Assembly: GCF_020905375.1 (NCBI RefSeq)
Contig: NZ_JAJJBU010000023.1
Span: forward strand, 62,001 to 126,000
Source: Arthrobacter cryoconiti
Lineage (GTDB): Bacteria > Actinomycetota > Actinomycetes > Actinomycetales > Micrococcaceae
Reading direction: 5' to 3'
Length of the DNA stretch: 64,000 nucleotides
A program made the position numbers and the translations under genes. Below are positions 9,101 to 16,324 of this stretch, one piece after another (position 1 is the first letter of the stretch; every line of letters starts with the position of its first letter). The notes under the pieces are model-generated. The model ran no database searches. It had not been told where the DNA came from and was given only the letters and a program-made list of their open reading frames with translations.

Positions 9101-9244
9101 TAGATCTGGGTCGTTGGCGAGCTTCATGGCCTGCAAAAGCCAGGTTTGGTCGAGTCCTGACAGCTCCCGAAAGCCTAGGAATCTTTCACTCTTTTCCAGG
9201 TCAGAGAAACCATTGCTAATCAGAATTCGAGTCAAGGAACTCAT
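6149..9244 (-). CDS. glnE: Glutamine synthetase adenylyltransferase / deadenylylase
   Basis: Bifunctional enzyme that attaches AMP to, or removes it from, the regulatory tyrosine of glutamine synthetase in response to nitrogen status. In 1031 residues two nucleotidyltransferase domains are visible. The N-terminal one has GMGKCGARELNYISDVD at 222-238. The C-terminal one, in the last third, has GREIGYGSDADVLFV. Both keep the paired acidic residues that bind metal. It lies 8 bases downstream of glnA2 and is almost certainly cotranscribed with it. Its likely target is the LYELPPEE tyrosine of the glnA product at the window start. The gene is full length and no defect is seen. Confidence 0.97.
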   Translation of the reverse strand: MSSLTRILISNGFSDLEKSERFLGFRELSGLDQTWLLQAMKLANDPDLAVQSLVRLLSAVPEAREKLAVLGSAPGEQLPNEALFRLLGASEALAEFLIRHPEHLDVLDVTIAAEPLATPARALRDSLLESVGADPSSDTPVAALKGTEARIALRTRYRRHLAQLAIRDLCAASPEDVMPLVGAELADLAAAALEAALSVARAEIAEQFPPEEVAAIKLAVIGMGKCGARELNYISDVDVIYVIDTAGQEADTEVVGERFEVDEAKAVTIGNALASAISQTIYSPEREPGLWEVDANLRPEGKDGPLVRTLDSFLRYYHRWAHDWEFQALLKARCIAGDAELGERFERGVAPLIWACSERDGFVASVQAMRRRVTSNIRQEEAGRQLKLGKGGLRDVEFSVQLLQLVHAKNDESIRVKSTTGAIAALMKAGFIGRSDAGALDADYRYLRVLEHRIQLVHMRRTHVMPTAPEQLRALASAVAGPLSIKRPSAEALLKDWGKVKREVTALHERIFYRPILATAAHLSAADLALTTDTARARLAALGYRDTVGAQRHIEALTAGVSRRAALQRQLLPVLLGWLADGVDPDAGLLAFRRVSEALGTSHWYLGMLRDHQAAAERLCHVLSSSRLVTDLLVVSPEATAWFGSDKELVPLTFDAQWAEIQSKMSRHPQSGDAIRLIRLIRQREILRIAIADCSGLLTQDQVSAALSDADRAAILGALLVAEAEVYADEPPLARVLVVAMGRQGGREIGYGSDADVLFVHRQIESSEGVFEDGAPASDAATQQARAIVAKLTAMLTQPVRPAIVAERVLSVDADLRPEGKNGPLVRSLDAYREYYARWSSAWEAQALLRARPLAGSDDLAADFVTMANPVRYPTFISESDLREIKRLKARMESERLPRGADPARHVKLGRGGLSDVEWLVQLWQLQHAHDHVGLQTQSTMQALHVARDLGLVEEDDAELLEAAWRLAGKVRNANVIWTGKSSDLLPSARGDLEAVARWCGYEPGNAAAFEEDYLGLTRRARAVFERLFYG

Positions 9245-9252
9245 GGGTGGCC

Positions 9253-10593
9253 TTAGAGCACCCCCAAGTATCGGTTGATTTCAAATGGCGTGACCTCTAG
9301 CCGATAGTCCTGCCATTCAGCGCGCTTGTTGCGCAGAAAATGTTCAAACACCTGCTCGCCCAGGATTTCTGGCAAAAGCTCAGACTCCTCCATTTGGCGG
9401 ATCGCGTCATGCAGGCTGGACGGCAGCGGATCATGGCCCAGGGCGCGACGCTCGCCACTGCTGAGTGCGCCAATGTCCTCTACCGCGGCCGGCGGGAGTT
9501 CATAGCCTTCTTCGATACCTTTAAGCCCTGCTCCCAGGAGCACCGCAAATGCGAGGTACGGATTTGCGGCTGAATCGATTCCGCGATATTCCAACCGCGC
9601 GGCTTGGCCCTTGCCCGGCTTGTACAACGGCACCCGCATCAAAGCCGAGCGGTTGTTGTGGCCCCACGAGAGGTAGCTAGGAGCTTCTCCGCCTCCCCAA
9701 AGCCGCTTATACGAGTTCACGAATTGATTAGTGACGGCGGTGAATTCTGGTGCATGGTGGAGAATCCCAGCCATGAACTGCCGCGCTGTCTTGGAGAGTT
9801 GAAACTCAGCACCCGGCTCGTAGAACGCATTGGTGTCGCCTTCAAAGAGGGAAAAATGCGTGTGCATGCCAGAGCCCGGATGATTGGAGAACGGTTTAGG
9901 CATAAACGTGGCATAAGTTCCCTGCTGAATGGCAACTTCACGAATGACTGTGCGGAACGTCATGATGTTATCGGCCGTCTGGAGCGCATCCGCGTAGCGC
10001 AAATCGATCTCGTTTTGACCTGGTCCACCTTCATGATGGCTAAACTCCACAGAGATGCCCACATCTTCAAGCATGGTCACTGCGGTGCGCCGGAAGTCCT
10101 GCGCAACACCTCCGGGAACATGGTCGAAGTAACCGGCTTGATCGACTGGAATAGGGATTCCGTCAGGTCCTGGCTTGTCGCTCTTGAGAAGGTAAAACTC
10201 TATCTCCGGATGCGTATAGCAGGTAAAACCCATGTCGGCGGCTTTGGCCAAGGTGCGTTTGAGGACGTTGCGGGAGTCCGCGGCTGAGGGTTCCCCATCA
10301 GGGGTGAGGATGTCGCAAAACATACGCGACGTCTGTTCGGTCTTCCCACGCCACGGCAGGATTTGGAATGTTGACGGGTCAGGTTGAGCCAGCATGTCCG
10401 ATTCAAAAACCCGAGCTAGGCCCTCAATAGCGGAGCCGTCAAAGCCCAGGCCTTCCTCAAAAGCACCTTCAACCTCGGCTGGCGCCAGAGCGACAGATTT
10501 CAAACTGCCCACCACATCGGTGAACCAGAGACGGACGAACCTCACATCACGCTCTTCAATGGTGCGCAACACAAACTCTTGCTGACGGTCCAT
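9253..10593 (-). CDS. glnA2: Second type I glutamine synthetase (GlnA2-like)
   Basis: A 446-residue glutamine synthetase, shorter than the GSI-beta type and typical of the GlnA2 group of actinobacteria. It has KPFSNHPGSGMHTH in the ATP site, VNSYKRLWGG, and the arginine segment NNRSALMRVP. At the adenylylation position the sequence is EGYELPPA. GSI-alpha type enzymes are usually not controlled this way, so whether GlnE modifies it is unclear. Operon with glnE, 8-base gap. Start ATG at 10593 encodes MDRQQEFVLRTIEERDVRFVR, matching relatives. In some actinobacteria GlnA2-like enzymes have other amine substrates, so glutamine synthesis is likely but not proven. Confidence 0.94.
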   Translation of the reverse strand: MDRQQEFVLRTIEERDVRFVRLWFTDVVGSLKSVALAPAEVEGAFEEGLGFDGSAIEGLARVFESDMLAQPDPSTFQILPWRGKTEQTSRMFCDILTPDGEPSAADSRNVLKRTLAKAADMGFTCYTHPEIEFYLLKSDKPGPDGIPIPVDQAGYFDHVPGGVAQDFRRTAVTMLEDVGISVEFSHHEGGPGQNEIDLRYADALQTADNIMTFRTVIREVAIQQGTYATFMPKPFSNHPGSGMHTHFSLFEGDTNAFYEPGAEFQLSKTARQFMAGILHHAPEFTAVTNQFVNSYKRLWGGGEAPSYLSWGHNNRSALMRVPLYKPGKGQAARLEYRGIDSAANPYLAFAVLLGAGLKGIEEGYELPPAAVEDIGALSSGERRALGHDPLPSSLHDAIRQMEESELLPEILGEQVFEHFLRNKRAEWQDYRLEVTPFEINRYLGVL

Positions 10594-10757
10594 CGGTGCC
10601 TCTTTCCCGTTGACGATTCGGCTCGCTTACCCACCTACGAATCAGGGTCCCCGACACTGGCTCTCGCCACCATTTTTGGCCCTGCACCCAATACTCTACT
10701 AAGGAGTTGGGGAGTGCATGAACGAATTTAGTGACGGAGTCGTAATAAGCTCTATCT

Positions 10758-11663
10758 ATGGCAACACTCAACTCCTCGAATCCCGTCGAGCCCGAATCCC
10801 GTCCGTCCTCAGCAACCGGAGTGCCGGATGAGGTAGCCGCCCCTTATGGTTCGGCCATACCCGTGACGACCGGCAAAATTCGTACCCATCACCTGCAAGG
10901 CGCAAAACTCAACGGCCAAAAGTTCGCCATGCTCACCGCATATGACCAATACACTGCACAAATCTTTGATGAGGCAGGCATTGAAGTTTTGCTAGTGGGC
11001 GATTCTGCTTCGAACAATGTCTTGGGCAATGAGACTTCACTGCCGATCACCCTCGATGAAATGATCATTTTCTCCCGTGCGGTGACCTCCGGCGCAAAGC
11101 GCGCCCTGGTCGTTGCCGACCTGCCGTTCGGCAGCTACGAGCAGTCTGCCGAACAGGCCATCGCTTCCTCAGTACGTCTCATGAAGGAAGGCCTTGTTCA
11201 CGCCGTCAAGTTAGAAGGCGGCGCCTACTACGCCCCCACGGTTCGAGCCCTCACCCAAGCTGGCGTCCCCGTGATGGCGCATATTGGTTTCACACCACAA
11301 AGTGAGCACATGCTCGGCGGCTACCGTGTTCAGGGTCGCGGCGATGCCGCCCAAGGTCTCGTTGAAGATGCTGTTGCCTTGGCGAATGCCGGAGCATTCT
11401 GTGTGCTTATGGAAATGGTACCGGCCAGCACCGCCGAGGCTGTTGACGCGGCACTCACTGTTCCCACAGTCGGCATTGGCGCTGGCAAGAGCACCACGGG
11501 CCAAGTTCTTGTGTGGCAGGACATGGCGGGGCTTCGAACAGGGAAAATTGCCAAGTTCGTCAAACAGTACGCATCGCTGCGCACCGTCCTGAGCGATGCC
11601 GCAAAAGAATACGGTCAGGAAGTGCGAACCGGTGTCTTCCCGGGTGCGGAGCACACCTTCTGA
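10758..11663 (+). CDS. panB: 3-methyl-2-oxobutanoate hydroxymethyltransferase
   Basis: First committed step of pantothenate synthesis: transfers a hydroxymethyl group from 5,10-methylene-tetrahydrofolate to alpha-ketoisovalerate, giving ketopantoate. In 301 residues the family signature LLVGDSASNNVLG carries the Mg-binding Asp. KLEGG, GHIGFTPQ-type (here AHIGFTPQS) and the Glu-containing VLMEMVPA segment are also present. About 40 residues at the N-terminus precede the conserved TIM barrel (KFAMLTAYDQYTAQIFDEAG), an extension common in this group. It stands alone on the plus strand, divergent from glnA2 and convergent with the small SPOR-like gene. Confidence 0.96.
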   Translation: MATLNSSNPVEPESRPSSATGVPDEVAAPYGSAIPVTTGKIRTHHLQGAKLNGQKFAMLTAYDQYTAQIFDEAGIEVLLVGDSASNNVLGNETSLPITLDEMIIFSRAVTSGAKRALVVADLPFGSYEQSAEQAIASSVRLMKEGLVHAVKLEGGAYYAPTVRALTQAGVPVMAHIGFTPQSEHMLGGYRVQGRGDAAQGLVEDAVALANAGAFCVLMEMVPASTAEAVDAALTVPTVGIGAGKSTTGQVLVWQDMAGLRTGKIAKFVKQYASLRTVLSDAAKEYGQEVRTGVFPGAEHTF

Positions 11664-11666
11664 GTC

Positions 11667-11837
11667 CTAGTCATCGTCCTCATCCAGGGCGTCAGCCACG
11701 TCATTGCGTTGGCGCACCTTATCCAAGGCGCTCTCGGCTTCTTCATGACTGTCATAGGGCCCGATCAACTCTTTCCAGCCTGACTGGGCGTCCTTCTCCA
11801 CTTGGTTCGTTGTGACGTTGTACCAATACTGTGTCAT
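11667..11837 (-). CDS. Small SPOR-like conserved actinobacterial protein
   Basis: A 56-residue protein beginning MTQYWYNVTT and ending in an acidic tail (ALDEDDD). The start at 11837 is set by GGAGG seven bases upstream; a longer in-frame extension to 11909 has no such site. The pattern (short aromatic N-terminus, GPYDSHEEAESAL) matches the tiny SPOR-domain-annotated proteins found beside map/panB in actinobacteria. No membrane segment is present. Function is unknown; binding to peptidoglycan, as for larger SPOR proteins, is doubtful because it lacks a secretion signal. It is convergent with panB, only 3 bases between stops. Confidence 0.75.
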   Translation of the reverse strand: MTQYWYNVTTNQVEKDAQSGWKELIGPYDSHEEAESALDKVRQRNDVADALDEDDD

Positions 11838-11927
11838 TATTCCTCCGTTAGATCCGTTCGGTTCCTGCCATCTTAGGCCCACCAGCAGATCGATCCTCTG
11901 ACGGAACATTGCTTATAGGATGTTGCT

Positions 11928-12806
11928 ATGTCTTCGATTGCACAAACTGCACCTGTTGGAACATTACGCCCCGGCGTTGTCAGTGCGCTGCGTCCTGTTC
12001 CGCTCGCCATCCCCCGCCCCGAGTACGTGGGCAATGCTGGCCCTGCCCCTTTTACCGGCTCAGAGGTCAAAGACGCAGCGACTTTGGAAAAAATCCGCAT
12101 CGCTTCAAAGATTGCTGCACAAGCAATAGTGGAAGTCGGCAAACACATCATCCCTGGTGTCACGACCGATGAATTGGACCGGGTAGGCCACGAATTTCTT
12201 CTTGACCACCAGGCGTACCCCTCAACGTTGGGCTACCGCGGTTTCCCGAAGTCATTGTGTTCATCGATCAACGAGGTGATTTGTCACGGCATTCCCGACA
12301 CCACGGTGGTTCAGGACGGGGACATCATCAACATTGACATCACGGCGTTCAAAAATGGAGTTCACGGCGACACCAACTTCACCTTCCTTTCTGGTGACGT
12401 TGACGAAGAATCCAAGTTACTCGTGGAACGGACGCAAGAGTCTTTGAACCGTGCCATCAGGGCGGTGGCACCGGGTCGGGAGATCAACGTGATCGGACGC
12501 ACCATCTCCTCCTACGCGAAGCGTTTTGGTTACGGGGTGGTCCGGGATTTCACGGGCCACGGTGTGGGCGAGGCCTTCCACACGGGCTTGATCATTCCGC
12601 ATTATGACGCGGCACCGGCATACAACACTGTCATCGAGGAAGGCATGGTTTTCACGATTGAACCCATGCTCACGCTCGGCGGCGTTGAATGGGATATGTG
12701 GGAAGACGACTGGACAGTACTGACCCGCGATCGCAAACGAACCGCACAATTTGAGCACACAATGGTAGTGACCTCCACCGGCGCGCAAGTGCTCACACTT
12801 CCCTGA
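11928..12806 (+). CDS. map: Methionine aminopeptidase type I
   Basis: Removes N-terminal methionine from new proteins. In 292 residues the five metal ligands of the family can be placed: the Asp of NIDITAF, the Asp of HGDTNF, the His of GHGVGEAFH, the Glu of TIEPML and the Glu of QFEHTMVV. About 45 residues precede the catalytic domain, as in the longer MetAP1c-type enzymes of actinobacteria, including a proline-rich patch. Start ATG 11928 has AGGA upstream. It is followed 67 bases later by ppgK on the same strand. Confidence 0.96.
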   Translation: MSSIAQTAPVGTLRPGVVSALRPVPLAIPRPEYVGNAGPAPFTGSEVKDAATLEKIRIASKIAAQAIVEVGKHIIPGVTTDELDRVGHEFLLDHQAYPSTLGYRGFPKSLCSSINEVICHGIPDTTVVQDGDIINIDITAFKNGVHGDTNFTFLSGDVDEESKLLVERTQESLNRAIRAVAPGREINVIGRTISSYAKRFGYGVVRDFTGHGVGEAFHTGLIIPHYDAAPAYNTVIEEGMVFTIEPMLTLGGVEWDMWEDDWTVLTRDRKRTAQFEHTMVVTSTGAQVLTLP

Positions 12807-12873
12807 GCCCACCGAGCATCATCGGCTTACCCTCAAACTTTTCCGTTGCCCACACCTACCTTTGGAGCACTGC

Positions 12874-13668
12874 ATGTCCAAGAAGCACCCGTCACCCCAC
12901 ACCGTCATAGGCATCGACATTGGTGGTACCGGAATCAAAGGTGGAATTGTCAATCTAGCCACTGGCGAGATCGAGGGTGAACGATACCGGATCAGCACCC
13001 CGCAACCCTCAACGCCCCAAGCAGTTGCAAAGGTTGTTAAAGAGATCGTGGCCGAATTAATGACCCGGGATCATGCCCCCGCCAAAGACGCCCCGGTCGG
13101 CATCACCTTTCCGGCTATCATCTCTCACGGAATAGCCCGCTCCGCAGCGAACGTTGACCAATCATGGATCGACGCCGACGTGGACAAAATCTTCAGCAAA
13201 GAATTGGGCCGTGACGTTCAGGTTATGAACGACGCCGACGCAGCTGGACTGGCCGAGGCCCGCTATGGCGCCGGGCAAGGAGTCAAGGGCACCGTCTTGG
13301 TTATCACACTTGGCACGGGAATCGGTTCAGCTTTTATCCATGATGGAAAACTCATTCCCAACGTCGAACTTGGTCACCTCGAAATCGACGGCGTGGACGC
13401 CGAGTCCAAGGCCTCCGCAACTGCGAGGGAACGCGACGGCCTAGATTGGGACCAGTATGCGGTTCGACTCCAGCGCTACTTCTCGCACGTGGAGTTTTTG
13501 TTCTCCCCAGAACTCTTCATCGTTGGGGGCGGGATTTCCAAACGCAGTGAAGACTATTTACCGCAATTGAAGTTGCGGACCAAAATCATTCCCGCCGAAC
13601 TGGCCAACAATGCTGGCATTGTTGGCGGCGCCCTGCAGGCTGCTGTCCACTTCAAGCTCACAAAGTAG
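12874..13668 (+). CDS. ppgK: Polyphosphate glucokinase (ROK family)
   Basis: Phosphorylates glucose using inorganic polyphosphate (and usually ATP), a hallmark actinobacterial enzyme. The phosphate-binding loop IGIDIGGTGIKGG is near the N-terminus, followed by the sugar-binding segment VMNDADAAGLAEARYG and LVITLGTGIGSA. The true start is ATG 12874, with GGAG nine bases upstream; the frame extends to a TTG at 12862 without support. Length 264 residues fits the family. It lacks the Cys-rich zinc motif of the larger ROK glucokinase encoded at 54728-55804, so the two are different branches. Confidence 0.94.
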   Translation: MSKKHPSPHTVIGIDIGGTGIKGGIVNLATGEIEGERYRISTPQPSTPQAVAKVVKEIVAELMTRDHAPAKDAPVGITFPAIISHGIARSAANVDQSWIDADVDKIFSKELGRDVQVMNDADAAGLAEARYGAGQGVKGTVLVITLGTGIGSAFIHDGKLIPNVELGHLEIDGVDAESKASATARERDGLDWDQYAVRLQRYFSHVEFLFSPELFIVGGGISKRSEDYLPQLKLRTKIIPAELANNAGIVGGALQAAVHFKLTK

Positions 13669-13724
13669 CAGGTGCGTTCCGGGCTTCCCCTTCAAACCAG
13701 TGCCAAGCCAAACGATTACCGGGC

Positions 13725-14201
13725 CTAGTGACTCTTCGGGTCCGGCTTTCCAGCCGGGTATTCACGGCGAAGTTCTTTGATGGACTTTTCAAAGTCATCC
13801 AAAGATTCAAAAGCCTGGTAGACGCTGGCAAAACGCAAGTAAGCTACCAAGTCCAGGCGCTGCAGGGGCGCTAGAATCGCCAGCCCGACGTCGTTAGCGT
13901 CAATCTCCGCTGCACCGCTGGCTCGAATGGATTCTTCCACTTCTTGAGCGAGCATGGCCAAGTTATCATCAGTTACTGGACGCCCCTGGCAGGCCTTACG
14001 CACGCCACTGATGACCTTACTGCGGCTAAACGGCTCCGCTACTCCGGATCGTTTTGTCACCGACAGACTGGCCGTTTCCGCAGTACTAAACCGGCGTCCG
14101 CATTCGGTGCACTGGCGACGTCGTCGAATAGAAGAGCCATCGTCAGACAACCTAGAATCGACCACGCGGGAGTCAGGATTGCGGCAAAACGGGCAATACA
14201 T
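13725..14201 (-). CDS. nrdR: Ribonucleotide reductase transcriptional repressor NrdR
   Basis: Represses ribonucleotide reductase genes when dATP is bound. The 158-residue protein has an N-terminal zinc ribbon ([17 protein letters not shown] and [10 protein letters not shown], four cysteines in two pairs) followed by an ATP-cone domain (from about residue 50, [15 protein letters not shown]). Its usual targets, nrd genes, are not in this window. The nearest gene on its strand is hisD, about 126 bases upstream; the two may be cotranscribed. Confidence 0.97.
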   Translation of the reverse strand: MYCPFCRNPDSRVVDSRLSDDGSSIRRRRQCTECGRRFSTAETASLSVTKRSGVAEPFSRSKVISGVRKACQGRPVTDDNLAMLAQEVEESIRASGAAEIDANDVGLAILAPLQRLDLVAYLRFASVYQAFESLDDFEKSIKELRREYPAGKPDPKSH

Positions 14202-14327
14202 CCAGATCCCTTCGGCTAGTTTTCATCACCAGTCTATGGTCACATTTTAGGAAACTACAATCAGGTAACTTTTACCGGGTCTCACTCGGCGATTGCAGGC
14301 GAGGCTACCTCAACAAAAAAATTGTGC

Positions 14328-15725
14328 CTAGGAAAATCGCACGGCAACGGCGTCTCCATGGGCCGGTAGGCCTTCGGCCTTTGACAACGTCACCACGTGG
14401 TCGGCCACCTGCGCCAATGCAGCCTTGGTGTATCGAATGAACTGGACCGCACGCAAGAACGTCGTGACGTTCAGTCCCGAGGAGAAAGCCGCCGTCCCAG
14501 ACGTTGGAAGTACATGGTTGGAGCCAGCACAGTAGTCCCCCAGGCTTACTGGGCTGTACTCTCCGATAAAAACGGCACCCGCGCTGGTAATCTGAGCTGC
14601 CACTTCCTCGGCATTTTCCGTTACGATCTCCAAGTGCTCTGCAGCATAGGCATTGCATACAGCGATCCCTGACGCGATGTCATCCACTAACACGACACCA
14701 GACTGCGGGCCCGAAAGAGCAGTTTCCACGCGCTGACGATGCCGTGTGGCGGCCACCTGAATAACCAATTCGGCATCAACGGCTTGTGCGAGTTCTTCCG
14801 AAGTGGTCACCAAGACGGACGCCGCATTGGGGTCATGCTCAGCCTGACTAATGAGGTCTGCTGCAACAAAAACAGGGTTGGCACTCTGGTCAGCTAGTAC
14901 AGCAATCTCTGTAGCTCCAGCCTCAGAATCGATCCCGACTACGCCTTTGACAAGGCGCTTGGCCGTGGCCACAAATATATTGCCGGGCCCGGTGAGCACG
15001 TCTACGGGGTCCAGCGCCGCGCCGTCGTTGCTCGAAGTCGTGCCGGCAGGCACACCGTAGGTAAAAGCAGCGATGGCCTGCGCTCCCCCCATCGCATACA
15101 CCTCGTCTATTCCTAGTAGCGCCGCAGCCGCTAGGACCGTCATATCCGGCAAGCCGCCAAACTCCTTCTGGGGCGGCGAGGCAAGAGCCACTGACTGGAC
15201 GCCAGCTGCAAGCGCAGGCACCACGTTCATAATCACCGAAGACGGGTAGGCTGCCAGACCTCCTGGCACGTAAAGGCCCACGCGCCGGACAGGGATCCAG
15301 TGCTGGGAGACAACAGCGCCGTCGGCAATGTCTAAGTCCACATTGCTCGGCAACTGGGCCGCCGCAAAGGCTTTGGCACGGGCAATTGATTCTTCCAAGG
15401 CTGCACGGACCGAAGGATCAAGCGTCGCCAGTGCTTCTGCAAGTGCCGAGGCAGGCACGCGCGGATGAACTAAAGAAACACCGTCGAATTTGTGCGCCAG
15501 CTCGGCCAAGGCGACGAAGCCACGGGACCGGACGTCGGCGATGATGTCTTTGACGGCCGCCTCTGCTGTGGTGAGAGTGCTGGTCTGCGTTCGAGGCACG
15601 GCCGCCTTGAGCTCTGCCAGAGTCAAGGTGCGCCCGCGCAGGTCCGTGCGGGAAAACTCAAAATGGCCAGCTGTTTCTTGCGTAGCGGCAGCGAGCTTGG
15701 ACGAGGAAATTTCGGGGGTGTTCAC
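14328..15725 (-). CDS. hisD: Histidinol dehydrogenase
   Basis: Last two steps of histidine synthesis, oxidising histidinol to histidine with NAD and zinc. In 465 residues the family segments VGLYVPGGLAAYPSS, GPGNIFVATAKRLV, DSEAGATEIAVLAD, ISQAEHDPNA (zinc and catalytic Glu/His region) and AAEHLEI (zinc ligand region) are all present. The GTG start at 15725 gives about 25 residues before the conserved domain; no strong ribosome site is seen, so a later start near LRGRTLTL is possible. No other his gene is adjacent in the window. Confidence 0.96.
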   Translation of the reverse strand: MNTPEISSSKLAAATQETAGHFEFSRTDLRGRTLTLAELKAAVPRTQTSTLTTAEAAVKDIIADVRSRGFVALAELAHKFDGVSLVHPRVPASALAEALATLDPSVRAALEESIARAKAFAAAQLPSNVDLDIADGAVVSQHWIPVRRVGLYVPGGLAAYPSSVIMNVVPALAAGVQSVALASPPQKEFGGLPDMTVLAAAALLGIDEVYAMGGAQAIAAFTYGVPAGTTSSNDGAALDPVDVLTGPGNIFVATAKRLVKGVVGIDSEAGATEIAVLADQSANPVFVAADLISQAEHDPNAASVLVTTSEELAQAVDAELVIQVAATRHRQRVETALSGPQSGVVLVDDIASGIAVCNAYAAEHLEIVTENAEEVAAQITSAGAVFIGEYSPVSLGDYCAGSNHVLPTSGTAAFSSGLNVTTFLRAVQFIRYTKAALAQVADHVVTLSKAEGLPAHGDAVAVRFS

Positions 15726-15770
15726 GTGATCAAGTTTAGCGTGTGAGAGATGGAAACCGATCCGTTGCCG

Positions 15771-16292
15771 TCACAGTCCAGACACTGGCACCGGCACCGA
15801 TTCATTAGTTGAGACTGGAACAAGGGCGTAGCGAACGCATGCGTGGACGAATACTACAAAAGCTACAGCCAGCGGCCATAGGAAAAGTACAGATGCGGCG
15901 CGGAGCGAAAAAACCATACTAGGATTCGCCATATTCGCCGGGGGAACGTGAAAGAGGTCCCCAGCAAAAACACCCATCCGCCAGGCCAGCACCGAGCCGA
16001 GCAAACTCCCGACGATTGTGGCCACAAACTTGGTCCTCAGCCGAGCATCTCCTCTTCGGTTACTACGGAGTAACAGCACAGCTGTGGCGATGCCAGCAAC
16101 TACGCACAGTGCACCGAGGGCTAGATCTCGGGCTGGCCAGGTGGCGTAGTCCGTGACATCGCCATAAAACGCTCCTCCTGGGGCCAGCAGCCACCACGCC
16201 ACGCCGACACCTAGTCCGCCGACCCCTGTGAGGATGACCCAAGGCAGCCCCAGGGCTCTAACCATCGAACGGCGACGCAGCGTTTTTCTCAT
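15771..16292 (-). CDS. Small integral membrane protein (DUF2567-like), function unknown
   Basis: A 173-residue protein with four predicted membrane helices (about 14-34, 54-74, 87-107 and 130-155) and a basic N-terminus, MRKTLRRRSMVRALG. The pattern resembles short actinobacterial membrane proteins annotated DUF2567, encoded near hisD/dnaE, but I cannot confirm the family by eye. It lies 32 bases downstream of dnaE on the same strand and 45 bases before hisD, so it may be cotranscribed with both. No catalytic motif is seen. Confidence 0.7.
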   Translation of the reverse strand: MRKTLRRRSMVRALGLPWVILTGVGGLGVGVAWWLLAPGGAFYGDVTDYATWPARDLALGALCVVAGIATAVLLLRSNRRGDARLRTKFVATIVGSLLGSVLAWRMGVFAGDLFHVPPANMANPSMVFSLRAASVLFLWPLAVAFVVFVHACVRYALVPVSTNESVPVPVSGL

Positions 16293-16324
16293 GGCCCCAC
16301 CCTAACGCGCCACGCCGGCTCAGA

